From contig NC_077247.1 in NCBI RefSeq assembly GCF_947179165.1, forward strand, positions 15,329,501 through 15,393,500: a stretch of 64,000 nucleotides of DNA, read 5' to 3'. This document shows, piece after piece, positions 32,814-44,840 of this stretch. The notes under the pieces are model-generated. The model did no database searches. It had not been told where the DNA came from and saw only the letters and a program-made list of their open reading frames with translations. The DNA comes from Solanum dulcamara. Its lineage: Eukaryota > Streptophyta > Magnoliopsida > Solanales > Solanaceae. How positions within the stretch are numbered: the stretch's first letter is position 1; each line of letters opens with the position of its first letter. Position numbers and translations under genes: made by a program.

Positions 32814-35608
32814 ATTGCAATCCTTGCAATAATGTGCGAGGCACTCAACTTAGTCCAAGATTTACCTTAGAGTTGTCTTACTAGTCTTCATGTTTCACCC
32901 TGCCCTTTTTCCTGTTATCTTGCAACCGGTATAGGGGTAGATCTTTAGTTCCACCATGACCATGTCCTTTTTGGTCATTTGATTTAACTTCTCCTATTGT
33001 ATTCACCCCTTTTCATAAACACCCATTTATTAGGGCCTCTGCTATTGGTTTCCTATACAGTCTTAGATATCATGGTTTCTATCCATTATGGCTGGCTTTT
33101 AGATCTTGCTAGCTCGTTCCAGCATGGGATTTCCTTTGAACTTTTAAGTGTTCACATTAACACATTGTAGTGTCGGTTGGTTTTACCTCATACTTGTATG
33201 TCTCATATCCACTTCCCCCCTTTAAGGTGTTTCCATGCCATTGTCTATTTATTTCCAGTCTTCCAAAGGCATATACGTCTTTTCTAACATATCTAGTATA
33301 CTGCATCTTACCTATTCCTTAAATTACCTACATGTGAGACTTTAACACAATTAGAAGTTGCTTATCATCATTTCAAACTTGGTCATAATACTATCTTAAT
33401 CCCAAAGGGATACCACTTATTCTTCTAATAACTTCGCAGTGCACCGGTTGTTTTACAACCCTACATTCCTTATCCTTATTTATGCATCTGTCGCAACATC
33501 CTTTGCGACCAACTCTGTAGCCATCATTTTGGCTTTTGGTCTAGCATGATGTCATTATCCTCCATAGCGTCTCTTGAGTTATTCGATATCCTTTCATTGC
33601 TATTCCCTTTTCTTTTTATACGCACTCACCTTCTAGCGTTATGTCATTCAAGGTCTTGTTAAAACTTCTTAACACTATCTTACATAACATTCTGACTTCT
33701 ATCCAATTATCGACGACTTCCAGATCTTCCTAACTTAGTTCAGCAAGGGATCTTATTGAAGTTTAAGCATCCGTCTCAAATATGTTGCCATATCAATTGC
33801 CTTCATCTTACCCTTGCAATTTTCTCATTGTCTTCCCCCCTTTAGAGGGTACTTATACCTTTATCTGTTGATACTTTGTTCTACATATCTATGTACAGTA
33901 TTAAATTCGTCCGATCTTTTTCCCCAATCTGCTTGGTACTGTATCCTATCCCCGTTTCTCTGCATATTTTATAACCTGATTATCCATGTATGGAACCTTG
34001 GCTGAATTATGAAGTGATGAGAACCTTTCCCTATCTAATGTGATGTCTTGTCTACTAATTGGTACTTGAATAATGTGACCCAAGAAACAACTCATCCAAG
34101 GTCACCTTCTATTTTTCCTTATGAAAGGTTAATACCCACTAGTAGTCGTTGCAATGTTTTACTAAGCAATAATTGTATTCCGACCATGATTGTCCAAGGT
34201 TCTCTTGGAGTAGTAGCTTTCTCCCAACCTATGTCCTTTGTTTCTTTGGGTGAATGGAAGTTGTGCCAGTTATTTCTTAAGTTTGCCGTCTTTGTCTATT
34301 AAGAATTCCATTATTTTTGGGGCGATGTTGTGTACACGCATCGTTTCTTTATACCTTATGCCCCTTGCCTTTACTGTGTACCGAACAAAGGCTTTTAACT
34401 TATTCAACACCTACCAAGTGCGCCTTACTAACGGTCTTACTTTATTCCCGTATGGTTATACTACACCTTTACATTCGTACCTACATATTCCCCTTTTAGT
34501 TCCTACTCATATTCAGTTCATGACATCTCTCTGGGGTGCTTTTGTTAGAAGTTCTTTCTCCAGTTAGTTGGTGGGGAACTAATAAACTGTTATCATAAAT
34601 CATTTTTCCACCATCGTTGAAAGAAACTAGAATCCCTTAAACATTACAGTACTTCTTAACCCTTGACACACATGGTCTCCCTCTACGTTTATCCTCGAGT
34701 CATGAACAACGTATCTAATTATAACTAGGAGTTAGGGGCTTGGTAATTTTCACGAGAAGTGAAACTCAGTCACGGAACATCTTACCCTTCCACTGAGCCT
34801 TTTCTTTTTTTTTTCTTTTTGGTCCTACCGCATAAATACGGCTGGAGGTACCGTAGTCTGAACTTTACTGCTCAGGTAGGCTTTTGTTTCTCTGAAATAA
34901 AATTCTCCAAGTAGAAATGGTGCCCCTTATCGATGACAGGAAGGGTACCTCTTACAGCTTTAGTTAAACATAATAGGGATACTTGGTATCAATTTCCAAG
35001 ACATCTTAAGAATCTATGTTTCATTCCCTTTTCTTGTCATGGGAATATTTCTACAGAGTTTCCTCTATATTTCTTACTATCCCAAACCTGCACGCAGAAA
35101 ATACAAACAATGCCTCACAGGGCCAACACACATATAAATTCATATCATATCACAGCCACACAGTGCTTCCAATACGATCTCATATCGCAGCCACACAGGG
35201 CTTTCAATATCAACAATAGTATGAAAATAATGGACTTACCTCGTATGTCCAACTTCGAACTGCATTTGTTACCCTTACCTGTCTACTTTCCTTTTAGGTT
35301 TCGCCTTTACATTTCAATCATATGTCAATACCTTACCCAATAGATATCTCCTGTGCCTTTACTTACCTGCGTGCTTTGTAACTTTCCATGTCGTCAATTA
35401 CTTCCTTCTGTTGATGTCGTTCTTCTGCTAAAAGCCAAGTTTAGTATAAGAAGGTTTCCTATGACTCAGATCTATAGCATGATCTCAAATATGAAAGAAA
35501 GGTAATATCTTAAATGTCCTATAGCTTCCTGTTTATAGATGTGGCGCACATAACATCGATAATCAAGACTCTACTAGATACAGTTTGCAGACAATCCAAG
35601 GACGAACT
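32814..35608 (-). other. Internal region of E-A without recognisable coding domains
   Basis: It should hold gag, protease, RT and RNase H on the minus strand, but I cannot read them. The plus-strand open frames here (for example 34933-35343, 136 codons) lie antisense to the element and have no family-like phrases. The leader contains a short duplication (CAGCCACACAG...TTCAATA-type unit near 35150-35212). A separate poly-pyrimidine run is at 34801-34822. Confidence 0.45.
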
Positions 35609-35620
35609 GCTCTGATACTA
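35609..35620 (-). other. Primer binding site of E-A
   Basis: The plus strand GCTCTGATACTA is TAGTATCAGAGC on the minus strand, four bases from the LTR end. This is a tRNA-iMet-type site with one transition. Confidence 0.8.
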
Positions 35621-35624
35621 TTTT

Positions 35625-38472
35625 TGTCATGACCCAACCCTGTAGGCCACGACTAGGGTCTGATCTGGACCCCCGTATACGTGTCTATCAGTTGTGGTCA
35701 AGTCGAACTATAATTAACATAATACCATGCAACAAAACCCCATTGGGTGATAATATTTTTATAAACTAATAGCCTCTTTCATTTGGGTCACATCAAGAAA
35801 GGGCACATAAGTCGACAAGGTTGTCATAACATAATAACATGTACCATATATTATGTAGACACAGCTGAATCAACTGAAATACACAACCCACATATACATG
35901 TCTGTAGACCTTTAACAATATTAGTGACAACATATAGCGGGACAGGGCCTCTGCCATACCCTTGAATAACAAAACAATACTATACATCAACGGTCAGTGC
36001 CAAAAACTAGGCCCCGATACAATAGAGGCTCTTCTAGCTGAGCTAAGCAGAATCCTAAGCTGATGGACTCCCAAAACGTGTATTTGTACCTGCGGGCATG
36101 AAACACAGCTCTTCCGAGAAAAGGGGATCACTACGACATATGTACTGAGTATGTAAAACATAACACAATACGACTGGAGGCATATCTCAAATAGAGAAAC
36201 AGGGGATAAAATATCAAATCAAAAACCTATAACTGGGAAAGTAAAATCATGCATGCTCAAATTTTCAATATAGCCAGCCCTATCAAGGATTCGGTGAATC
36301 ATATCTATAGAACCATCACCTCTTTATTACAACACATCATCACATCATTACATATATACATACGTACCTAGCCCTCTAGTGAGGGCGCGATGAATAATGT
36401 TGTGGAATTGTGCCCAAATACGATAACCAGCCTGGGACTCGGAGAAGAAGTGTTACAGTATACACGAGTAGAGTAGTGGGAAAAATAATATAGTTTAAAT
36501 CATTTTCTGAGAGTCAATAAAGTCATCAAGCGAACTATCATTTGGAGATCAAGGTAGGAAGTATATGCGTATACGCTCTAAATGTCACTAAGCACTATGT
36601 AAAAAGGAGTTTTGGAAATCTTAGACATATACCAGTGTAAAATATCTTATACAAGTTTGAGTATTGGTTATCTCAGATCCCTTTTGTTTAAAAGAAGAGT
36701 TTTGTCTAATCAATCACTATACAGGCACATACAAGACTCGAGGAATAAGAGTTTATCTACTTTAAGAGTCGTGACATCTAGAAGTGATCAAGAGTCCTGA
36801 AGTCATATTCAGAACCTAAGAATGAAATTGCCCCAAAGCTTACATCATCCCTAGTCTATATCTAAGACATTCCAAAAGAAGAGAAAAGACAAGCTTTACA
36901 TACTTATGCCAAAAACATAATAAGAGAAATATTCACATACCAGTTACGGGTTAATCGCGTTCAAGCTCGCTCCGTTACTCCTTTAACCTATTTAACATAA
37001 AAGTGATACTAATGTTAGTAGTATTCGACTGTCCAACTTGTAATTCTATCACTAACCACTCATAGGAACCAATTCCTTATTTGCCTTTCTCGACTAGTCC
37101 CGACTCGTCTATTAGTTAGCTAGAAGTTAACGGAATTTGGGCTGCACCTCCTCTATAACTTCAACATTCCCGAGATTCCAACTCAGACATGGTGTCAAAA
37201 ACCACACTAATAACAACAACCATCAGCATATATACAGTGAACTCACCTCAATATTACAAAATACAACCCCAAATAACTCGTTCAGAACTATGATATCAAA
37301 ATAGGGTTTTTAGTCTCATTTTCGTAAAACCTTTAACTACGCAAAGTGGAGTGTCGTGTGGATGAAACCAGCAAAAAAAACTCCCTATTTAAACCATATT
37401 CCATCACCTTAAAACACCACCACACGACCAGCATCCACACACCACAAACACAACGCACTATTCGTCTTCAATTTACCTAAGACAACTTCAATATAGATTG
37501 TTTCGAACGTCAGGCATTTCCACTGATTTTGTTTATACTTACAGCATGTATAAGGTGTATAATACACTTCATAACAACCCCATAAAGTCCAAATTTAAAG
37601 GAGAAACCTTACCTTACCCGAAATTGGCTAAAACTCGCCAAAACTCGCCTCGGAACTTCTCTAAATGTGCTGAAATTGCGCGAACTGCTTGTTTTACATT
37701 TGGTACTGCTCCAAACCATATATTTATACTATTAATACCCTCATATCATCAAGTTATACCCTATATAATTAATTTATGGAAAAAAATCGAAAAACCTACC
37801 TTTTTCCTCCCTTAGCCGCCACCCTTTTCTCTTAGCTTTAGGGTTCCTTTTCTTTTCTTTTTTGCTGATCTTTTTTTGGATAAGAAATGAATGAAGAGTC
37901 AAAACAAAAGTATATGTAGGCTTCCCTCTGATGTGACATGTGGCAGCCCATAGGGTGCCACGTGTCCAGCCCCTATTAGTCCACGTATCCATGTCATGCC
38001 CCCTAGGCTTCCTCGTGTCTTTGGTGGGGCCCACCCCCAAGTAGGTGGGTCACCTACTTGAACCCAAGAAGGTAGATCACTTGATAAAATATGTCACCCT
38101 CCCATGTTGCCATGTGGTGCCTCCTTTTGCTGCCATGTGTTATTCTCCCCTCTTCCGTGTGAGTTCGTAATCTCGTCTTATTTTAAGAGCCTACGTAATC
38201 CATTCTATGTAAGATTTGTATTTCCTTAAGTAACTCAAGTGTATAAGACTTCTAAATTAGTAGCTTACGTAGGTGAATCGCGTCCTACAACTCATTTCTT
38301 GGCCTCCAACTCTTTCTGGATTCTTATGACTCTATTTCCAATCTTCTTTACTGTGGGGTGTCGCATTCTTCTTTCCTTAGGTTTTTCGATGTGTGTGGAC
38401 AATAGGGGACTCATGGCCAATTTCAATAGATATAGGAACACGTTTCAAGGTTTAAAAGTGCGGGGTGTAACA
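35625..38472 (-). repeat. 5' LTR of E-A
   Basis: The plus strand begins TGTCATGACCCAACCCTGTA and ends GCGGGGTGTAACA, then GCATG. Same block order as 28391-31223. The GTAC hairpin at 36128-36148 carries one stem mismatch. Confidence 0.9.
36128..36148. other. GTAC hairpin in E-A 5' LTR
   Basis: TCACTAC-GACATAT-GTACTGA, same element as in the sister LTR with one stem mismatch. Confidence 0.75.
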
Positions 38473-38477
38473 GCATG
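38473..38477. repeat. Target-site duplication GCATG (right)
   Basis: Matches 28386-28390. Confidence 0.85.
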
Positions 38478-38778
38478 GCCACTTTAAGAGTTCCTTATGT
38501 CTTTTCATTTTTAGCCTTCTTTCAGTTTTAGTTTATTTCATGACCTAAGGCTTATCCTATGCCCCACATATGATAGTAGAGGCTATGTCAGACTAATATG
38601 AACTCCAATTTTCTAGTCTTTATACTTAGATTTCACATATATTGAGACTGATATGTTGAGACTTATCTTCAACATTTTAGTTTATTTTGATTAACTTATT
38701 ATATTAACTCATGCTTATGCTAAAAGTCTTGATTGGGTCTTTAAGGATCCTATTCTTCATTTCAAATTTAGGGTATAG
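38478..38778 (+). repeat. G3 LTR, second segment (+)
   Basis: Continues the G3 LTR after E-A. It ends in GGGTATAG, whose TATAG is duplicated at 51953 on the far side of the composite insertion. Confidence 0.75.
38774..38778. repeat. Target-site duplication TATAG (left)
   Basis: TATAG immediately precedes TGTAACGACC; the partner is 51953-51957. Confidence 0.75.
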
Positions 38779-40838
38779 TGTAACGACCTAAGATAGGCCC
38801 TAGGCGTGACACAACAAATAGGATTCCCAAAAAAATCCACAACCAAGTCTCTTAGCATATCATAAGCATATATAAGATAACAATAAAGTGGAAAGTCATA
38901 AGAAATACAATGGCATATCATAGCTAGAATTAATCCAGACAACATCAATTCTATACACATATCCAACATGCCTCTACATAACTAACATAGGCGGGGACTA
39001 GGATATGTTCCTAGCTCATCCTCAAGGAAGAAGTAACGATGTATTATGAAATAGTCTCAAGGTACCATCATAGTCTAAGAACGACAATAAAAGAAAAGAT
39101 AGACTCAATTTTTCCTCGAAGCATGAGGACTCACCACATAATATTCAACGGATCACCAACTAGCCACGAGATTAAGATAGAGCATTTCTCTCTATATTAT
39201 GATATAATATAGGAAATGAAGTATGAGTTAGTACGTTTGAATGTACCAAGTATCTAGGCAATGCAATGCATAACAAAACCATGTTGTGCAATGGACCATT
39301 TCAAATAGCTTGTTAAAATACATAGTAAAATTATAAGTAAACATGAGAAGAGTCAATGAATAATGGACCACAAGATTATCAAATAAAAGTAAAAGATAGG
39401 AGTAGTTATGCAAAACATCATAAGGGACCATACATATATGGGATATAATCATAACCGATAATAATACCATCGAGCTATATTATGGAATCCAGTATCTCCC
39501 CATATAACAAAAAAGGGGAATTGACTTGCCTAGGTCGACTCTACCCTGCTAAATGAATCATCGTGCTATGTGGATCCTCTAGATAGACAATATTGGCAAT
39601 AATCCTATGGTGGAAATGTAGTGAAGGGACTAGAAATTGCTACTTGGACCCATTTGGTTGAGTCTCCACCTCAAAGTCCTCTCTGTGCTAAGTCAAATCC
39701 CACAGAATACATAACATTATCATAAATTATACTTGCCACAAATCATAAGCTTTTCATAAATTATAATTCATAAAATGTGTTTATAAGAATAACTCATTAT
39801 CATGTGATTCATGTAATGTGAGTGTAGAGCTTCCATCATTACGAATCTAATTTCATCGAAAGTATGATTAGGGTATTAAGTCATAATTAAGGATTTGAAG
39901 TCACCTTTTCGTTAAAATCTTAAGTCACCCTTTCATTAAACTTGCTTGAACAACTGAAATTCCATGATCATTACTTGTACTTGAAATTAAGGTGAAAATA
40001 TAGGTTCATAATTAGATGACTTAAAAATCATGAAATTAAATTGAAAATATTATGATTGAAAATGAAAATACTCATCATTAATGCCATGAACCCTAAAGAA
40101 TAATGTGGGAAATTCATAGAAAAACTCTTCAATGTCATGCAATAATCATCAATTCGAAATGAAATAGGTTCAAATTCATAGTTTAAATCATAATTTACAT
40201 AATTGAAATTGAGATCATCAAACCCATAAAAATAATGAAATGATTAAAAAAGATGAGAATTTATTGGGCGCCATGGGTGAAAGGTACCCTTGGATGAATG
40301 ACCACACACCTTGATTGAGAAACTTGAAGAAATTTTGAGTGTTTGATGGAGATCTTGAGAAAATTGTTTGAATGTCTTCAATTGAGTTTTGAGAGTTTTT
40401 GTAGGGACAGAATTATTTCAAATAGATGTATTGTGAAAGAATGAATGAGAATAGAGGTTTAGGGTAGTTTATAGGGTCAAATTAAGTCATAAAAAATATA
40501 CAGATTCATTAACTAATATGTAAGGAAAGGTCTAAAGAGCAACTACTTAAAAACTGAATTCGGATAAAAATGGGCATTCAAGTCCGAGATGTGGAATTGT
40601 TCCCTAACAAGGCAATTTTGAGGGAATGAAAATTTTGGCCAAATATTAATTAAGGGAAATTTCGCACTATAAGGGAGCAGGTCCGCGATGCAGACCTGTC
40701 GTGCACCCTATTGGAAATGCAAATTTTTAGAAAATTTTATCTTTCAAAATACTTGACGTGAAAATACACCGAGGATATTTTTACAACGTTTAACCTTATT
40801 ATGTCATATTCCAATCTTCAAAAGCCCAAAATATTATA
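38779..40838 (-). repeat. LTR-a of G2 composite
   Basis: The plus strand begins TGTAACGACCTAAGATAGGC and ends AAAATATTATA, next to TTATCTCCCCCTTGGGAA (polypurine tract). It shares ordered blocks with LTR-c and LTR-d: CTTAGCATATCATAAGCAT, GGGGACTAGGA, the GTAC hairpin (39228-39249), AGTCACC tandem phrases, GAAAGGTACCCTTGGATGAA. Confidence 0.85.
39228..39249. other. GTAC hairpin in LTR-a
   Basis: TTAGTAC-GTTTGAAT-GTACCAA, one transition in the stem. Confidence 0.7.
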
Positions 40839-40855
40839 TTATCTCCCCCTTGGGA
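40839..40855 (-). other. Polypurine tract of G2 (LTR-a side)
   Basis: The minus strand reads TTCCCAAGGGGGAGATAA next to the LTR start. An ATTCATTCTCGG phrase on the plus strand is the decayed GAGGACGAAT motif. Confidence 0.8.
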
Positions 40856-41029
40856 ACATTCATTCTCGGTAGACATAGGCTAGATTGAGTAGAGTAGAGC
40901 ATATAGCTAACAACCCAACATGAATGCAATAATGCAATTTAAACATCATTTAAAAATTGGGTTAATGAATATACATGCATGTAATAAGACATAGAGAGGT
41001 TGGAACATGAAAGTTTGGAGGATTCGAGC

Positions 41030-41410
41030 ACGAATATCTAAATACCTTAGGCCGGAATGGAAGGAAAGAGATAAGGATATCATTTCATCATGCCCGCTTC
41101 CGCTTCCCACGTAGCACTTCCAACTTCTTGGTTCCTATACAAGACTTTAACAGATACAATTTCCTTATTTCTCAACTTTTTAACTTGACGGTCTAAAATT
41201 TCAACTGAAACCTCCTCATAATCAAGTTTCCTTCAAACTCACACTACCCAAAGGTACAATCACTTTGTGATCACCAATACAGTTCCTCAACATCGATACA
41301 TGAAATAACGGATAAACTAAGGAAACCAAGGCTAACTTTAATGGAAAATCAAGTTTATAGGCCCTCCTTACCAATACTCCTTATCATCCTATACCTCTAT
41401 AGGGTGTTTT
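41030..41410 (-). pseudogene. Integrase C-terminus and chromodomain remnant (copy a)
   Basis: The minus-strand reading, with shifts, gives FHVSMLRN-like, DHKVIVPLGS-like, then the chromodomain: VEILDRQVKKLRNKEIVSVK, VLYRNQEVGSATWEAEA and YPYLFPSIPA with stop. The rest of pol between this and gag is missing (junction near 41410). Confidence 0.75.
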
Positions 41411-41800
41411 ATCCCAGGAGTACTACACCGTAGAACCAGACTCAACAAACATCGAGTCATAATCAAGAAACATCCAATGCACCATGCATTCAAACACATG
41501 CCATCAATACCATACTAAAGCCTAGTTCTATAACCACTCTAATACACTTAGTTGAAACCCTCAACAAGAAGTTATCAATAGCCTACTTCAATCACTCAGT
41601 TTAATGGCAACCACACATTCAAGCCCATCATTATAACCCTCTTTATGGTTCCTTTGATGTTAACATCACTTAAAAAATTTCATGACTACCTTACCATCTC
41701 TATATATTTTGGTGGATTCCGGATGTATGGAATATCAATAGCTATAGGGTTTACTCAATATCATTCATTTTAGGTCATCAACATTTGGACCACATAACCA
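41411..41800 (-). other. Junction region between gag and integrase end
   Basis: Mostly unreadable. One minus-strand phrase, FVESGSTV near 41445, could be a decayed protease active-site region (normally D-S/T-G), which would place the deletion between protease and integrase C-terminus. Low confidence. Confidence 0.3.
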
Positions 41801-42730
41801 ACCTTGGTTTATATCAGAACCTCAATCTTCTTATCAACCACCAATTTCTTTAACTCAACTAATAATGGATCCATGTCTTTCTTTGCCTTCATGATTTTTC
41901 AAATACCTGGAAGAAATAGGAAGCGTAGGCCTAGTAACACCAGTATCGGGTTTGGACTGAGAAAACCCACCTTTAAATCAAGCCATCTTGGATTCCCTCA
42001 CCTTTTTATCCTTACAATTCTCTCCTTATATTCGTTATACGTAAGTCATGAACCTAGAAATGTCCATCTCTTTAATAAGTATCGCATTTCGGCATTCTTC
42101 TATCATCAAGTCTGACACTCCCAAAATAAACTTACTTATTCAGGCACGGGAGTCGGCTACCAAAGAAGGATTATACTTGGACAATTTATGAACTGGAGGG
42201 CTTACTATCTCACACTCATGTTACCTTATTTGAGATTGATGAACTCTATTACTTTCGCCTACCTAAATTTAAGTGGAAAAAAGCAGTCAAGAAATGCAAC
42301 CTTGAAATTCTCCCAACCTATGTGACCCCCTTAAACCCTTTTGGATTTCCATTGATTGTACCATACTTGAGCAACTTCATTGGGTTGGTATGACACCAAC
42401 TCCTCCTTCTCCTCTGAAGACATTCCCATGATATCCATAATCTTATGCACCTCACCAGCTAAGTCTTGGGTATCCTTACAACCTTGTGCCTATGAAACTT
42501 GGGAGGGTTCGTCCTTATAGATTCCCTAACCCTTGAAGCTGGTGTAATATATTTGGAGGATCCACCACCCCTTGGTTCACTTGAGCAGTCATGGTTTGAG
42601 CTGGCATAGAGATGGCAGTCCAAAATTAATCATGAGTAACTTGATCCGCTAGAGGATCATTTAGAGCTTGATGGGCTTGTCCCTCATTAGCATCAACCCC
42701 TATTCGGATTGGAGCACTTCTTGGAGGCAT
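41801..42730 (-). pseudogene. gag remnant, copy 1 of G2 (minus)
   Basis: It starts MPPRSAPIRIGVDANEGQAH at 42730 on the minus strand, then ALNDPLADQVTHDQLW, and continues with frameshifts into capsid-like phrases (CKDTQDLAGEV-like, MDIMGMSSEEKEELVSY-like). It parallels gag copy 2 in order. Multiple stops and shifts. Confidence 0.7.
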
Positions 42731-42930
42731 TTTTTGAACCTCACAAAGAATAATTGTTTAGAGGAAAAAGACTTAGAGTAAAATCTATCGCAGGACATAG
42801 ATTATGAAAGAAGTGAAGATTTCCTAAAATGCCTTATAGCCTCCTACTCATAGATGTGGCGTGCTTTACGCCCATGAATAAGACTCTACTATAAGTGGCA
42901 TGTTGGACTCCCTAGGATACTTGAAAAACT

Positions 42931-42948
42931 TGTTCTCTGATCCATGTT
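42931..42948 (-). other. Primer binding site next to LTR-b
   Basis: The plus strand TTCTCTGATCCATGTT is a decayed complement of TTGGTATCAGAGAA, placed three bases from the LTR end as in the sister copies. Confidence 0.65.
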
Positions 42949-43440
42949 TGCCACGACCTAAGCTAGGCCCTAGGCGTGACATGATGATTAGGTTTCCTAA
43001 AGAAAATCCTAACCAATTCTCTTAGCATATCATAAGCATATTATGATTCCCGAAGAAAACCTCAACCATTTTTCTTAGCATATCATAAGCATACATAATG
43101 TAACAATAAAGTGGAAACTCATAAGAAATCTAATGATATAGAATAGCTAGAAAGAATCAAGACAATATAGACTCCATAAACATATCCAATGCCTCTACAT
43201 GACTAACATAGGCGGGGACTAGCACATGTTCCTAGCTCACCCTCAAAGAAGAAAAAATAACGTAGTATGAAATAGTCTCAAGGTACCATCATAGTCTCAA
43301 GAATGAAAATAAAAGAAAATATAGACTTGGATTTCTCTAGAAGCTTGAGGACTCACAACACAATCTTCGATAGATCACTAACTAGCCACGATATTATAAT
43401 GGAGCATCCGTTCCTACATTGTGATATAATGTAGGCAATG
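42949..43440 (-). repeat. LTR-b of G2 composite, 3' part only
   Basis: The plus strand begins TGCCACGACCTAAGCTAGGC and stops near 43440 within the block ATAATGTAGGCAATGA, where gag copy 2 sequence begins. About 1.6 kb of LTR is missing. It has an internal ~55-bp duplication around CTTAGCATATCATAAGCATA (about 42990-43095). Confidence 0.75.
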
Positions 43441-44282
43441 ACTCACTTCATAATTTTTCCCACACTTGGAACACTTAGGATGATTGGACCCAATAACACC
43501 ACCACCGGGTTTAGATTGAGAAACCCCCTTTAAATTGAGCTCTTTTAGACTCCCTAACCTTTCTCTTCTTAAGCTTCCCCCTTTCTATTTTCTTGGCATA
43601 GGTCATATTCCTCAAAATGTCTATCTATTAGCCTTGCGGTTTGGCATTCTTTCATTACCAAGTCCGACACTTCCGAAATAAACTTACTCATTAGGGTACA
43701 TATGTTGGCTACCAAAGAAGAACAATACTATGAAAACTTTATGAACTTGAGGGCATACTTCTTAACACTCATGTTACCTTGTTTGAGATTGATGAAATCT
43801 AGCACTTTCGCCTCCCTCAATTCAAGTGGAAAGAAGAGGTCTAAAAATACAACCTTGAAATTCTCCCAACCTATGTGACCCTCTTCAACCCTTTTGTTCT
43901 TCCATTAATTGTACCATACTTGAGAAACACCTTTGAGTTGGTAAGCTGCCAACTTTGCCTTTTCCTCCGAAGACACCCTTATGATATCCATAATCTTATT
44001 CACCTCATCAAAAAAGTCTTGGGGATCCCTATCAACCTTGGACCCATAAAACATGGTAGTGTTCATCCTTGTAAAGTCCCTACTACTTGAAGATTGTGTA
44101 ACCACATTTGAAGGAGATACCACCTCTTGGTTTACTTTAGTAGTCATGACTTGGGCTCGCATTTTATGGCAGTTTGGAATTTGGCATGAGTAACTTGATC
44201 GTCTAGAGGATCATTAGGAACTTGAGGGGCATGTTCCTCATTAGCATCAAGCCCTATTCGGATTGGAACTCTTCTTGGAGGT
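43441..44282 (-). pseudogene. gag remnant, copy 2 of G2 (minus)
   Basis: The minus frame 43905-44162 reads MRAQVMTTKVNQEVVSPSNV, then YGSKVDRDPQDFFDEVNKIM and SSEEKAKLAAYQLKGVSQVW, a clear Ty3 gag capsid. The original start lies near 44282, where ATG has become ATA; MPPRR-like residues follow. At the other end a zinc knuckle begins (HPKCSKCGKNYEVSH) and is cut by the junction with LTR-b. Confidence 0.8.
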
Positions 44283-44320
44283 ATTTTTTGACTTAAAGTA
44301 CACTTTATCGCATGACATAG

Positions 44321-44700
44321 AGCCCGTTTGGATTGGCTTAAAAAAGTAACTTTTATGTATGAAGTGCTTTTAGAATTTTGAAGTACTTAAAGTTATTTTT
44401 ATAAATAAGCAGTTGAGTGTTTGGATAAAAATGCTTATGATGTGAATTTTAGGGTTAAAAGAATAAAAAAAGGTAGTTTGAAAATTTAGTTAAAATATAA
44501 GGGATATAAAAGTAATTTCCATGGTCAAAGAATATGACTTTAAGCACTTTGGAAAAACAAAAGTTAGGAATCCTAACTTTTCATTTTTTACTGATTTTAA
44601 GAACTTTATGGCTTAAAGTCAGCATTAGGCAAACACGTCCAAAAGTTAAAAAGGGGCTTTAAGTTGGTTTTGACCAACTTAAAGCCAATCCAAACGGGCT
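44321..44700. mobile_element. MITE, 380 bp, with 19-bp terminal inverted repeats
   Basis: The ends are AGCCCGTTTGGATTGGCTT and its exact inverse. CATAG at 44316-44320 and 44701-44705 is a 5-bp duplication; reading the ends one base longer gives GAGCCC...GGGCTC with a 3-bp ATA duplication instead. No coding capacity. The sister leader at 42796 holds the uninterrupted site CAGGACATAGATTATG. Superfamily is unresolved (PIF/Harbinger-like if the duplication is 3 bp). Confidence 0.9.
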
Positions 44701-44825
44701 CATAGATCATGAAAGAAGTGAAGATTTTCTAAAATGCCTCATAGCTTCCTACTCATAGATGTGGCATGGTTCACACCCATAAATAAGACTCAACTGGACT
44801 CCCTAGGACACTTCAAAATCTTTTA

Positions 44826-44840
44826 CTCTAATACCAAGTT
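44826..44840 (-). other. Primer binding site next to LTR-c
   Basis: The plus strand CTCTAATACCAAGTT is AACTTGGTATTAGAG on the minus strand, a tRNA-iMet-type site with one transition. Confidence 0.8.

Larger units (their letters stand above)
28391..38472 (-). mobile_element. Complete LTR retrotransposon E-A, 10.1 kb, minus strand
   Basis: Two long direct LTRs (28391-31223, 2833 bp; 35625-38472, 2848 bp) start and end TGTCATGACCC...GTGTAACA on the plus strand. A polypurine tract (31224-31237) lies next to one and a tRNA-Met-type primer site (35609-35620) next to the other. A 5-bp duplication GCATG flanks the whole. The internal 4.4 kb shows integrase remnants on the minus strand, so it is a Ty3/gypsy element, but most of gag and RT is unrecognisable. 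It lies inside the G3 LTR. By eye the LTRs agree at roughly nine of ten positions over the first ~300 bp, mostly differing by transitions. Confidence 0.9.

Noticed and set aside
32600..32900. Cassandra TRIM around the 5S-like block
   Set aside because: No paired short LTRs, primer site or polypurine tract could be found close to it.
34933..35343. Longest open frame in the window (136 codons, plus strand)
   Set aside because: It lies antisense within the leader/interior of the minus-strand element E-A, has no family-like phrase and includes a small internal duplication; a chance frame.
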